Shown piece after piece: positions 45,756-54,345 of a stretch of DNA of 64,000 nt (positions are counted from its first letter, which is position 1; each line of letters opens with the position of its first letter). A program made the position numbers and the translations under genes. Source of the DNA: Klebsiella pneumoniae. GTDB taxonomy: Bacteria > Pseudomonadota > Gammaproteobacteria > Pseudomonadales > UBA5518. The stretch is from assembly GCA_945862145.1 (NCBI GenBank), contig CAMAXE010000010.1, forward strand, positions 58,864-122,863. Reading direction: 5' to 3'. The notes under the pieces are model-generated. The model made no database searches, was not told where the DNA came from, and saw nothing but the letters and a program-made list of their open reading frames with translations.

Positions 45756-46676
45756 ATGCAACAAGATCAGAAATACATAGATTTCCTTCGCTGGGGCGCG
45801 CTTGCAGCGGTCTTGTCGGGTGTGCTTTGCCTTGCCGGCCTCATCGCACTCTTCACGAAAGGTCTCAATCTTGGTCTCGACTTCACGGGTGGTGTTGTCG
45901 TCGAGCTTCGCTTCAAGGAAGAGGCGGACACAGCGGAGGTGGCCTCCCGACTTTCCGAGGCTGGGCTCGAAGGGGCCCTCGTGGTTCACTTTGGATCGGA
46001 GCGGGACGTGCTCGTACGGCTTCCTCCCACCGAGAGCAAATCAATTGGCGAGGATGTGCTCCAGGCGGTGGGAGCTGCCAAGTCCGGGGCGGAATTGAAG
46101 CGAGTGGATTTCGTCAGCGCTCAGATCGGATCGGAGCTGCGCGATGAGGGGGGCATGGCCTTCCTGGTGTCCTTGCTGCTGGTCGCCGGCTACGTGGCTG
46201 CGCGATTCCAGTGGAAGCTCTCGGTCGGTGCAATCGTCGCTGTTTTTCACGATGTGCTGGTTACCGTGGGCTTGTTCGCGATTTTCGAATGGGAGTTTGA
46301 CCTTCCCGCACTCGCCGCCGTGCTCTCGCTGGTCGGATACTCCATCAACGACACGATCGTGATCTACGACCGCATACGGGAGAATTTCAGGGCGATGCGG
46401 CGCGTCGACCGGTATGCGATCTGCAACATCTCCTTGACCCAGACGCTCGGCAGAACCCTGACGACATCCGCGCTCACGCAACTCGTGGTTGTCGCTATGC
46501 TCTTGGTGGGAGGGCAGCAACTGCACAGCTTCTCACTGGCCCTGTTTATCGGGATCATCGTGGGCTCCTACTCGACCGTCTACATCGCCTCGGCGATTTC
46601 ACTATGGCTCGGCCTCGACCGGGCCGACCTGATGCTGCCAGTGAAGGACGAGAGGACGGCTCAGGAAGCGCCCTGA
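45756..46676 (+). CDS. secF: Protein translocase subunit SecF
   Basis: This 306-residue partner of SecD is an inner-membrane protein with six membrane segments. LGLDFTGGVVVELRF near residue 35 is the SecF counterpart of the SecD motif; VAGYVAARFQWKLSVGAIVA, AAVLSLVGYSINDTIVIYDR and TSALTQLVVVAMLLVGGQQL are membrane segments. The second ATG, 45756, is chosen over 45750 because AGGAA at 45745-45749 then has six bases of spacing. It overlaps the 3' end of the convergent suhB gene by 16 bases. Confidence 0.95.
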   Translation: MQQDQKYIDFLRWGALAAVLSGVLCLAGLIALFTKGLNLGLDFTGGVVVELRFKEEADTAEVASRLSEAGLEGALVVHFGSERDVLVRLPPTESKSIGEDVLQAVGAAKSGAELKRVDFVSAQIGSELRDEGGMAFLVSLLLVAGYVAARFQWKLSVGAIVAVFHDVLVTVGLFAIFEWEFDLPALAAVLSLVGYSINDTIVIYDRIRENFRAMRRVDRYAICNISLTQTLGRTLTTSALTQLVVVAMLLVGGQQLHSFSLALFIGIIVGSYSTVYIASAISLWLGLDRADLMLPVKDERTAQEAP

Positions 46677-47512
46677 GCCTCGGTCTGCGCCGCGGCGGGC
46701 TTGCGTGCCGCCGCACCCAGCAGCGGCCGGATCACCTGCAGCATGGGTTTCAGGCACTTCGGGTTGGCGGCCACGATGTCGCCACTGTCCAGCCAGTCGT
46801 GGCTGCCGTCGAAATCACTCACTAACCCTCCCGCCTCCTGCACCAGCAGGGCTCCGGCGGCAACGTCCCACGGCTGCAGCCCCATCTCCCAGAATCCGTC
46901 GAAACGACCTGCCGCCACATAAGCGAGATCCAGCGATGCCACTCCGCCGCGCCGTATGCCGGCGGTGCGCTCGGCAAACTGGTGCAGTGTCTGCATGTAG
47001 GGCGAAAGCCAGGCTGTGGCGGGTTCGCGGAAGGGAATGCCGGTGCCTAGCAAGGTATCTCGCATCAGGGCACGGCTGCTCACCCTGAGGCGTTTGCCGT
47101 TCATCTGTGCGCCCGCTCCCCGCGTGGCCGTGAACTCCTCGCGGCGCACGGGGTCTAGCACCACGGCGTGTTCTAGCCGGCCTTCTTTCATACAGGCGAT
47201 CGATACCGAGAAATGCGGGATCCCGCGGGAGAAATTCGTGGTGCCGTCTAAAGGGTCGATGAGCCAGCGGTAGGGCGAGCTCCCGGTTGGGGGGCTGCCC
47301 GCCGTGCCCTCTTCGGCGAGGAACTCGTGGTCCGGATAGGCCTTGCGAAGGTGGAACAGGATCTCCCGCTCGGCGGCGAGGTCGATCTCGGTCACGTAGT
47401 CGCTGCCGCTCTTGCGGCGGACCTCGACCAGATCGATGCGGTCGGCGGCGCGGACGATCAACTCGCCAGCCTTTCTAGCCGCGGCAAGGGCCACGTTCAC
47501 CATGGGGTGCAT
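46661..47512 (-). CDS. suhB: Inositol monophosphatase family protein SuhB
   Basis: This 283-residue Mg-dependent phosphatase in many bacteria also joins the NusA/NusG rRNA antitermination complex. LIDPLDGTTNFSRGIPHFSV near residue 85 and QPWDVAAGALLVQEAGG near 215 are the metal-site motifs; EEGTAGS carries the conserved Glu. The ATG at 47512 (MHPMVNVALAAARKAG) matches the family start. It is divergent from trmJ with about 100 bases between, and the order secDF-suhB-trmJ is that of Pseudomonas. Confidence 0.94.
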   Translation of the reverse strand: MHPMVNVALAAARKAGELIVRAADRIDLVEVRRKSGSDYVTEIDLAAEREILFHLRKAYPDHEFLAEEGTAGSPPTGSSPYRWLIDPLDGTTNFSRGIPHFSVSIACMKEGRLEHAVVLDPVRREEFTATRGAGAQMNGKRLRVSSRALMRDTLLGTGIPFREPATAWLSPYMQTLHQFAERTAGIRRGGVASLDLAYVAAGRFDGFWEMGLQPWDVAAGALLVQEAGGLVSDFDGSHDWLDSGDIVAANPKCLKPMLQVIRPLLGAAARKPAAAQTEAQGAS

Positions 47513-47614
47513 CGGGCAGGTTCTCCGGAGCAGGGTTCGCGAGCGGGCGCGGAGTATAGCAGACCACCTGCCTACCCTTTGATAGACTCGCAGCCTTCTT
47601 GCGCGGGGCCCCCG

Positions 47615-48391
47615 ATGGACGACACGGACACTGACGAACGAACGCAGATGTTGGCACGCGTGCGCGTGGTGCTGGTCGGCACCTCGCACGCGGGAAACAT
47701 TGGCGGTGCGGCGCGGGCCATGAAGAACATGGGCCTCTCGCGACTGGTGCTTGCCGGGCCCGCGGTGGCATTTCCCCATCCCGAGGCGACCTGGCGTGCG
47801 GTGCAGGCGGGGGATCTTCTGGAGTCGGCGGTGGTAACCGGGGATCTCGCCGAGGCCGTCGCGGACTGCACGCTGGTGATCGGTACCAGCGCACGCGAAC
47901 GTCGCATTCAGTTGCCGCAGGTCTCGCCGCGCGGGCTGGGGACTCTGCTGGCTGATGCCCGTGCCGACGAAGAGGTGGCGCTGGTGTTCGGACGCGAGGA
48001 TTCCGGACTGAGCAACGAGGAGTTGCGCCTGTGTCACTGGCACGTCCATATTCCCACCAGTGCGGCCTATTCCTCCCTCAATCTGGCGGCAGCGGTGCAG
48101 ATCCTGTGCTACGAGCTGCGGCTCGCCTGCCTTGAGCGGAGCCCAGCGCTGGGCGTGCTGCCGGAGTGGGACGAGCCCCTCGCCACGGTCGAGGGCGTCG
48201 AACGTTTCTACGTGCATCTAGAGGAGACCCTCGCCGAGATCGGCTTTCTGAAGCCCACTGCCCCCCGCCAACTGATGACGCGCCTGCGGCGATTGTTCAA
48301 CCGTGTTCGGCTCGATCAGATGGAGTTGAACATCCTGCGTGGCATGCTCACCGAGATCCAGAAATCGGTGCGCGGCGGCCCGCGGACTTGA
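47615..48391 (+). CDS. trmJ: tRNA (cytidine/uridine-2'-O-)-methyltransferase TrmJ
   Basis: This 258-residue SPOUT methyltransferase modifies position 32 of tRNA. RVVLVGTSHAGNIGGAARAM near residue 16, ALVFGREDSGLSNEEL near 128 and PTSAAYSSLNLAAAVQIL near 148 are the knot and SAM-binding motifs; the helical C-terminal tail (LDQMELNILRGMLTEIQKSV) supports dimerisation. The ATG at 47615 lies 33 bases before an alternative in-frame ATG. cysE, which follows trmJ in Pseudomonas, is absent; iscR comes next. Confidence 0.95.
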   Translation: MDDTDTDERTQMLARVRVVLVGTSHAGNIGGAARAMKNMGLSRLVLAGPAVAFPHPEATWRAVQAGDLLESAVVTGDLAEAVADCTLVIGTSARERRIQLPQVSPRGLGTLLADARADEEVALVFGREDSGLSNEELRLCHWHVHIPTSAAYSSLNLAAAVQILCYELRLACLERSPALGVLPEWDEPLATVEGVERFYVHLEETLAEIGFLKPTAPRQLMTRLRRLFNRVRLDQMELNILRGMLTEIQKSVRGGPRT

Positions 48392-48417
48392 CCCTCCCGC
48401 GCAGTGGATCAAATACT
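48388..48417 (+). promoter_or_regulatory. Candidate iscR promoter
   Basis: TTGACC at 48388-48393, overlapping the trmJ stop, and AATACT at 48412-48417 are 18 bases apart, 30 bases before iscR. The -35 matches five of six. No clear IscR type 1 palindrome was seen over it, although I could not scan with a matrix. Confidence 0.5.
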
Positions 48418-48446
48418 GTACCCGCCACGGCCCAGGGAACGCGCTC

Positions 48447-48929
48447 ATGCGCCTCACCACCAAAGGTAGATATGCCGTCACTGCGATGCTCGATCTGGCG
48501 TTGCACCAGAGCGAAGGACCAGTGAGCCTCGCCGATATTTCGCGCCGGCAGGAGATATCGCTGTCCTACCTCGAGCAGCTTTTTGCACGCTTGCGCCGCG
48601 GCGGCCTGGTGGCGAGCGTTCGGGGCCCGGGGGGTGGTTATCGCCTGGGTCGCGCCAGTGCGGACATCCATGTCGCCCAGATCATCGACGCCGTGAACGA
48701 GATCCATGATCCGGCGTCCCCCGGGCCCGCGTGCGTTGCGGCGCAGCAGGAGGCTCTCACACAGGCGCTATGGGACGAGCTCAGCCATCAGATCCACGAT
48801 TTTCTGAGCGCCATAACGCTGGCCGAATTGGTTCGACGCGGCGACGTGCAGCATGTCTCGCGCCGCCAGGATGATCGCGATACCCGGCTTCGAGCGGGCG
48901 GAGATATCTCCGTGACGGCGCTCGCCTGA
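48447..48929 (+). CDS. iscR: Rrf2 regulator IscR lacking most iron-sulfur ligands
   Basis: This 160-residue winged-helix regulator is clearly IscR by its first 80 residues ([46 protein letters not shown]). E. coli IscR binds [2Fe-2S] through Cys92, Cys98, Cys104 and His107. Here that loop reads [20 protein letters not shown]: only one Cys remains, the Cys104 position is Ala (EALTQ for KCLTH) and the His107 position is Gln. It should therefore be cluster-free and act like apo-IscR, which recognises type 2 sites. It lies 8 bases before iscS. Confidence 0.92.
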   Translation: MRLTTKGRYAVTAMLDLALHQSEGPVSLADISRRQEISLSYLEQLFARLRRGGLVASVRGPGGGYRLGRASADIHVAQIIDAVNEIHDPASPGPACVAAQQEALTQALWDELSHQIHDFLSAITLAELVRRGDVQHVSRRQDDRDTRLRAGGDISVTALA

Positions 48930-48937
48930 GTCCTCCC

Positions 48938-50098
48938 ATGCGCCTGCCCGTTTATCTCGATTATCTAGCGACCACGCCCGTCGATCCACGTGTGGCGGCG
49001 AAAATGGCCGCTTGCCTCACGCAGGACGGCATTTTTGGTAATCCCGCTTCGCGCTCTCATGCCTATGGCTGGCACGCCGAGCAGGCGGTGGAGGACGCGC
49101 GCCGCGACGTCGCGGAGCTGGTGGGTGCCGATCCCCGCGAAATCGTCTGGACCTCGGGCGCCACCGAGGCCGACAACCTGGCCATCAAGGGAGTCGTGGA
49201 ACGCAACCGGGAGCGTGGCAGCCACATCATCAGCAGCCTGATTGAGCACAAGGCGGTGCTGGACAGCTGCCAGTATCTGGCCGCGAACGGGGCGCAGCTG
49301 ACCCTGCTCGCGCCCGGGGCAGATGGACGTATCGCGCCCGAGTCGCTCGCTGCAGCTCTACGTCCGGACACCGTGCTCGTCAGCCTGATGCACGTGAACA
49401 ACGAACTCGGCACCATCAATGACATCGCAGCGCTTGGCGCTCTGTGTCGCGAGCGTGGCGTGAGTTTTCACGTCGACGCCGCGCAGAGCATGGGCAAAGT
49501 CGCCATCGATCTGGCATCGCTGCCGGTCGACTTGATGTCGTTTTCGGCTCATAAGCTCTGCGGGCCGAAGGGGATCGGTGCGCTCTATGTGCGTCGCCAG
49601 CCCCGGGTGTGGATCGATGCCCAGACCCACGGCGGCGGCCACGAGCGCGGTATGCGCTCGGGCACCCTGCCTACCCACCAATGCGTGGGTTTTGGCGAGG
49701 CAGCACGCATAGCAGGCCTTGAAATGGACGGCGAGGCCGAGCGGATCGCTGCGCTCCGGGACCGGTTGTGGGCTGGACTCCTGGAGATTGGTGGTGTGTG
49801 GCGCAACGGAAGCGCAGAGCATTGCATCGCCGGTGCCCTGAATGTTGCTTTCGAGGGTGTCGAGGGTGAATCCCTGATGCTGGCCATGAAGGACCTGGCG
49901 CTCTCCTCGGGGTCGGCCTGCAATTCGGCCAGCATCGAGCCTTCCCACGTGTTGCGCGGAATCGGCCTCCCGGAGGCGCGGGCCTTCGGGTCGCTGCGCT
50001 TCAGCCTGGGCCGTTTCAGCACCGCCGAGGAGATCGAGCTTGCCATCGGCGTGGTCGCCCGGGCAGTGCTCCGTTTGCGCGGAACCGTGTCCGAGTAG
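48938..50098 (+). CDS. iscS: Cysteine desulfurase IscS without C-terminal tail
   Basis: This 386-residue PLP enzyme takes sulfur from cysteine. [20 protein letters not shown] opens the fold, [14 protein letters not shown] holds the PLP lysine near 205, and [20 protein letters not shown] holds the catalytic Cys near 328, so activity is expected. E. coli IscS has 404 residues; this one stops at [10 protein letters not shown], so the final segment of about 20 residues implicated in IscU contact is missing. The next gene is ndk, 115 bases on: iscU, iscA, hscB, hscA, fdx and iscX are absent. It may now serve tRNA thiolation. Confidence 0.93.
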   Translation: MRLPVYLDYLATTPVDPRVAAKMAACLTQDGIFGNPASRSHAYGWHAEQAVEDARRDVAELVGADPREIVWTSGATEADNLAIKGVVERNRERGSHIISSLIEHKAVLDSCQYLAANGAQLTLLAPGADGRIAPESLAAALRPDTVLVSLMHVNNELGTINDIAALGALCRERGVSFHVDAAQSMGKVAIDLASLPVDLMSFSAHKLCGPKGIGALYVRRQPRVWIDAQTHGGGHERGMRSGTLPTHQCVGFGEAARIAGLEMDGEAERIAALRDRLWAGLLEIGGVWRNGSAEHCIAGALNVAFEGVEGESLMLAMKDLALSSGSACNSASIEPSHVLRGIGLPEARAFGSLRFSLGRFSTAEEIELAIGVVARAVLRLRGTVSE

Positions 50099-50213
50099 GC
50101 AAAATGGGCGTCCGTCGCCGACCTTCGCACTGTTCGTGGGGTGTGTTTGGCGCCTATACTTTCAGCCCTTTTTAATCAGGCTGCGCGGCGGCCTACCCCC
50201 CGGAGATTCCTGC

Positions 50214-50642
50214 ATGGCGATCGAGCGCACCCTTTCCATCATCAAACCCGACGCGGTGGCCAAGAACGTCATTGGCGAGATCTACTCCCGTTTCGAAAAG
50301 GCCGGGTTGTGCGTCGTGGCCTCGAGAATGCTGCGCCTGTCCGATGCCGTCGCATCCGGGTTCTACGCCGAGCACCGCGAGCGCGGGTTTTTCGCGGCAC
50401 TGGTGGCCTTCATGACCTCGGGGCCGGTGATGGTGCAGGTGCTGGAGGGCGAGAACGCCGTGCTGCGCAACCGCGAGCTGATGGGTGCCACCAACCCGAA
50501 AGATGCCGCTCCCGGCACCATCCGCGCCGACTTCGCGTCGTCGATCGACGCCAACGCGGTCCACGGATCGGATTCGCCCGCCTCGGCCGCGCGCGAAATC
50601 GGGTATTTCTTCGCCGCCTCCGAGCTGTGCGGCCGGGACTGA
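50214..50642 (+). CDS. ndk: Nucleoside diphosphate kinase
   Basis: This 142-residue enzyme balances nucleoside triphosphates by phosphate transfer through a His. [20 protein letters not shown] is the start, [14 protein letters not shown] and [12 protein letters not shown] bind nucleotide, and [13 protein letters not shown] carries the phospho-His near 117. A -10-like TATACT lies at 50155-50160, so it likely has its own promoter. It is 8 bases upstream of rlmN. Confidence 0.97.
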   Translation: MAIERTLSIIKPDAVAKNVIGEIYSRFEKAGLCVVASRMLRLSDAVASGFYAEHRERGFFAALVAFMTSGPVMVQVLEGENAVLRNRELMGATNPKDAAPGTIRADFASSIDANAVHGSDSPASAAREIGYFFAASELCGRD

Positions 50643-50650
50643 GCCAGATC

Positions 50651-51817
50651 ATGAACGATTCCGGCCTGCTCATCGCGAGCGACACCCCGCAGGAGATGCC
50701 CTCGCGCGTCAACCTGCTCGGGATGAGCCGTGCCGGACTACAGGATTTCCTGGTGAGTCTGGGCGAAAAACCCTACCGCGCCCTGCAGTTGATGAAATGG
50801 ATCTACCATCAGGGCGTCTCTGATTTTGCCTCCATGACAGATGTCGGCCGCGAACTCCGCGAGCGTCTTGCCGCCTGCGCCGAGATCCGCCCGCCGGAGG
50901 TCGCCGAGGAACACCTCTCCGCCGATGGCACGCGCAAGTGGCTGGTGCGTGTCGACGGTGGCAGCTGTGTCGAGACCGTGTTCATCCCCGAGGAGGGTCG
51001 CGGCACACTCTGCGTGTCCTCCCAGGTCGGTTGCGCGCTCGATTGCAGTTTTTGCTCCACCGGCAAGCAGGGCTTCCAGCGCGACCTCACTTCCGCAGAG
51101 ATCCTCGGTCAGGTCTGGATTGCGGCGCGCGCCTTCGGGCTCCCCAAGAAGGGCGGGCAGCGACGCATCACCAACGTCGTGATGATGGGCATGGGCGAGC
51201 CACTGCTCAACTTCGACAACGTGGTCACTGCCACGAACCTGATGATGGACGACTTTGCCTACGGCATCTCCAAGCGACGGGTAACGCTCAGCACGGCGGG
51301 CGTGGTGCCCGCACTCGACAGGCTTGCTTCCCTGAGCGAGGTCTCATTGGCCATCTCGCTCCACGCTCCCAACGACGCACTGCGCGATCAGCTGGTGCCG
51401 GTGAACCGCCGCTACCCGATTCGCCAGCTGCTGGATTCGGCCCGCAACTACCTGGCCGCGCAGAGCGATTCCAAGCGGGTAGTCACGGTGGAATACACCC
51501 TGATCAGCGAAGTGAACGACCGCCCGGAGCATGCCCGCGAGCTGGCCGAACTGCTGCGCGACTATCCGTGCAAGATCAACCTCATTCCCTTCAACCCCTT
51601 CGAGGGTTCCGATTACCGCCGCCCTAGTCGCAATGCGGTGAGCCGGTTCTGGAATATCCTCACCGAGGCGGGACAGCGGGTCACGGTGCGCAGCACCCGT
51701 GGTGACGATATCGACGCGGCCTGCGGGCAGTTGGTGGGGAGGGTGGCCGACCGCACCCGGCGCTCGGAGCGCCACCGCGCCGCGCGAGCCGCCGCGGACA
51801 TGGCGGGAGCTGCCTGA
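50651..51817 (+). CDS. rlmN: Dual-specificity 23S rRNA/tRNA methyltransferase RlmN
   Basis: This 388-residue radical SAM enzyme makes 2-methyladenosine at 23S A2503 and tRNA position 37. [20 protein letters not shown] near residue 125 holds the CxxxCxxC cluster site; [17 protein letters not shown] near 178 and [14 protein letters not shown] near 315 bind SAM. The catalytic acceptor Cys is in DIDAACGQL near 360. The ATG at 50651 fits the usual length. The last base of its stop is the first base of the next gene's ATG. Confidence 0.96.
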   Translation: MNDSGLLIASDTPQEMPSRVNLLGMSRAGLQDFLVSLGEKPYRALQLMKWIYHQGVSDFASMTDVGRELRERLAACAEIRPPEVAEEHLSADGTRKWLVRVDGGSCVETVFIPEEGRGTLCVSSQVGCALDCSFCSTGKQGFQRDLTSAEILGQVWIAARAFGLPKKGGQRRITNVVMMGMGEPLLNFDNVVTATNLMMDDFAYGISKRRVTLSTAGVVPALDRLASLSEVSLAISLHAPNDALRDQLVPVNRRYPIRQLLDSARNYLAAQSDSKRVVTVEYTLISEVNDRPEHARELAELLRDYPCKINLIPFNPFEGSDYRRPSRNAVSRFWNILTEAGQRVTVRSTRGDDIDAACGQLVGRVADRTRRSERHRAARAAADMAGAA

Positions 51818-52587
51818 TGCACCTCCGGCGCGGCACGCAGATCCTTGTGCTCGCCGCACTGGTCGCGGTGACCGGCTGCGTGACCACCACCGAGGGTGGC
51901 TTCAAGGCCGACAGCAAGGAAGAAGTCACCCGCCGTGTCGACGCCGCCACCCAATATCTGGAGAAGGGCAATACCGAGCAGGCGATCGTGCACCTGCGAC
52001 GCGCGCTGGAGATCGAGCCCCGATCAGCCCCTGTCAACGAGACGCTGGCGCGGGTTTTCGCCCAGTCGGGTGAGTATGAGCTTGCCGACCAGCACTTCCG
52101 GTCCGCCATCGAGACGGAGCCTGGTTTTTCCCGGGCTCGCAACAATTACGCAGCTTTCCTCTACGGCCGCGGCGATATCGACGGCGCGATTGCCCAGTTA
52201 GAGAAAGTCGTCGCCGACACCCTCTACGAGAAGCGTGCCGATGCCTTCAGCAATCTCGGCAAGGCCTACCTGCGCAAGGGTGAGACTGCCAAGGCCGAGG
52301 AAGTTTTCGATCGCGCCCTTAAGATGGACCGGCGCCAGGCTCCTGCAATGCTGGAACTGGCCGATATCAACATGCAGCGAGATCAGGTTGCCGAGGCGGC
52401 GCGCGTCTATGCGCTGTACCGCAAGGCCTCGGCAAGGCCTTCCTCGCGCAGCCTGCTGCTCGGTATCCGCATCGCCCGTGCCACGGGCGACCGCGATGCC
52501 GAGGCCAGTTACGCCCTGCAGCTGAAGGGTTTCTTCCCCGATTCGGAGGAGTACCGCAGCTATCAGGCCATGCCACCCGCAAGGTAA
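51817..52587 (+). CDS. pilW: Type IV pilus biogenesis lipoprotein PilW/PilF
   Basis: This is a 256-residue TPR lipoprotein. [20 protein letters not shown] ends in a lipobox TGC, giving outer-membrane lipidation; the rest has about six TPR helices (NTEQAIVHLRRALEIEPRSA, YELADQHFRSAIETEPGFSR, ARNNYAAFLYGRGDIDGAIA). PilW/PilF places the secretin PilQ in the outer membrane. Its place between rlmN and rodZ is conserved. Translation is coupled to rlmN by a TGATG overlap. Confidence 0.92.
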   Translation: MHLRRGTQILVLAALVAVTGCVTTTEGGFKADSKEEVTRRVDAATQYLEKGNTEQAIVHLRRALEIEPRSAPVNETLARVFAQSGEYELADQHFRSAIETEPGFSRARNNYAAFLYGRGDIDGAIAQLEKVVADTLYEKRADAFSNLGKAYLRKGETAKAEEVFDRALKMDRRQAPAMLELADINMQRDQVAEAARVYALYRKASARPSSRSLLLGIRIARATGDRDAEASYALQLKGFFPDSEEYRSYQAMPPAR

Positions 52588-52593
52588 ACAACC

Positions 52594-53103
52594 ATGGTTC
52601 CCGAAGAACATCCGAAAGCCGAGACGCGCTCCCCCGGGGCGCTTCTCAAGACCGGCCGTGAAGCCGCCGGCATGAGCGTGGAGCAGGTCGCAGACAAGCT
52701 GCACCTCCTGAAGTCGATCGTCAGCTCCCTCGAAAAAGACTGCTACGACAGGGTTCGCGGTGACACCTTCGCGCGCGGTTACCTGCGCAATTACGCCAAT
52801 CTACTCGGCATGGACGCAGACGAGATTGTCGGCTGCTTCAACGCTGCACGGGGCGTGGTTGCGCGCCCGGAGCCGAAGATGGCTCGGCGCCGCGAGCCGT
52901 TCGGCGGTGGCCGTGGAGCGGGACGCATCGGCATGGTGGCAGCGCTGCTCGCCCTGAGCGGAGCCTTCCTGTTCCAGACCCGCGAGCCGGTGTCGCCTGC
53001 GGTGTCGTTGGCGGCCCAGGAGCATGTCGCCGTCGAGACGGCACGCATCAAGCAACTGCAGCCGGCAACGCCCGTTCAGGCGTATCTGTCGCGGGCCAAC
53101 TGA
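52594..53103 (+). CDS. rodZ: RodZ-like helix-turn-helix membrane protein, short form
   Basis: This 169-residue protein begins with the RodZ HTH_25 domain ([20 protein letters not shown], then [20 protein letters not shown], about 14-85), the part that binds MreB. One membrane segment follows ([16 protein letters not shown], about 107-122), and only about 45 residues are periplasmic, ending [11 protein letters not shown]. coli RodZ has 337 residues with a DUF4115 beta domain outside the membrane, which is missing here. The next gene starts 17 bases later, so the missing part is deleted rather than frameshifted away. The locus pilW-rodZ-ispG-hisS is conserved. Confidence 0.88.
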   Translation: MVPEEHPKAETRSPGALLKTGREAAGMSVEQVADKLHLLKSIVSSLEKDCYDRVRGDTFARGYLRNYANLLGMDADEIVGCFNAARGVVARPEPKMARRREPFGGGRGAGRIGMVAALLALSGAFLFQTREPVSPAVSLAAQEHVAVETARIKQLQPATPVQAYLSRAN

Positions 53104-53120
53104 GACCCCAAGAGCGCGCC

Positions 53121-54233
53121 ATGCACCCAACTCCGATCGTCCGTCGCGTTTCCCGTCAGGTCATGGTTGGCAACGTCCCCGTGGGCGGCGGTGCGCCGAT
53201 CACCGTCCAGAGCATGACCAACACCGAGACCTGCGATGTCGAGGCCACGGTGCGCCAGGTTCAGGCGCTGGTAGACGCGGGCGCCGATATCGTGCGGGTG
53301 TCCGTGCCCAGTCTGGAGGCCGCAGCGGCCTTCCGCCTGATCCGTGCGCGCTCCCCGGTGCCGCTCGTGGCGGATATCCACTTCGACTACAAGATCGCTC
53401 TGGCCGCCGCTGCCGCCGGGGCCGATTGCCTGCGCATAAACCCCGGCAATATCGGGCGCGATGACAAGGTACGGGCGGTGGTCGACTGCGCGCGTGACCA
53501 CGGCATACCGATCCGCATCGGCGTCAATGCCGGCTCCCTCGAGAAGGACTTGCAGCGCAAATACGGCGAACCCAACGCCGATGCGCTGGTCGAGTCGGCG
53601 CTGCGCCATATCGATCTTCTCGACAAACACGACTTCCAGAACTTCAAGGTGAGCCTCAAGGCCTCCGAGATCTTCATGACCGTCGAGGCCTACCGCAAGA
53701 TTGCCACCCAGATCGAGCAGCCCCTGCACCTCGGCATCACCGAGGCCGGCGGCCTGCGCTCGGGCACGGTCAAGTCTGCGGTGGGCCTGGGGATGCTCCT
53801 GATGGACGGGATCGGCGATACCGTGCGCATCTCGCTCGCCGCTGACCCGGTCGAAGAGATCAAGGTGGGCTGGGACCTGCTGAAGAGCCTGCGACTGCGG
53901 AGCAGGGGTATCAATTTCGTGGCCTGCCCGAGTTGCTCGCGGCAGAACTTCGATGTGATCTCCACCTTGAATGAACTCGAGCGCCGTCTCGAGGATGTGC
54001 GTATCCCGCTCGATGTAGCCGTTATCGGCTGCTACGTGAACGGCCCGGGCGAATCCCGTGAGGTCGATGTGGGCGTCACCGGAGGCAGCCCGAAGAACCT
54101 GGTGTTCGTGGGCGGGAAGCCGCACCACAAGGTCGAATCCGGTTCCCTGATCGACGATCTCGAGCAGACCATCCGCCAGGCGCTGGCGCAAAAGGACGCG
54201 AGCGCGTCTGAAAACCTGATTGCCCGGGCCTGA
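53121..54233 (+). CDS. ispG: 4-hydroxy-3-methylbut-2-en-1-yl diphosphate synthase
   Basis: This 370-residue [4Fe-4S] enzyme carries out the penultimate step of the MEP isoprenoid pathway. The barrel starts [20 protein letters not shown] with [19 protein letters not shown] and RINPGNIG bind substrate; the cluster cysteines are in [13 protein letters not shown] and [12 protein letters not shown] near 265-312. The length matches the bacterial short form. It is 17 bases after rodZ. A hairpin overlaps its stop. Confidence 0.97.
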   Translation: MHPTPIVRRVSRQVMVGNVPVGGGAPITVQSMTNTETCDVEATVRQVQALVDAGADIVRVSVPSLEAAAAFRLIRARSPVPLVADIHFDYKIALAAAAAGADCLRINPGNIGRDDKVRAVVDCARDHGIPIRIGVNAGSLEKDLQRKYGEPNADALVESALRHIDLLDKHDFQNFKVSLKASEIFMTVEAYRKIATQIEQPLHLGITEAGGLRSGTVKSAVGLGMLLMDGIGDTVRISLAADPVEEIKVGWDLLKSLRLRSRGINFVACPSCSRQNFDVISTLNELERRLEDVRIPLDVAVIGCYVNGPGESREVDVGVTGGSPKNLVFVGGKPHHKVESGSLIDDLEQTIRQALAQKDASASENLIARA

Positions 54234-54242
54234 AAGCCCGGG
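54223..54242 (+). terminator. Hairpin over the ispG stop codon
   Basis: CCCGGGC (54223-54229) and GCCCGGG (54236-54242) form a 7-bp GC stem with the TGA stop in its loop. A short T-rich stretch (ATTTTCT) follows 8 bases later, so it may be a weak terminator before hisS. Confidence 0.45.
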
Positions 54243-54345
54243 AAGCCCGTATTTTCTCCCTCCCTGCGCATCGCCCGTATCGGTGGCAGTCGTTAAACTA
54301 CGCCGCCGCCCGTGACCGGGCAGCCGATCACCTTTGAGGAAGCGC

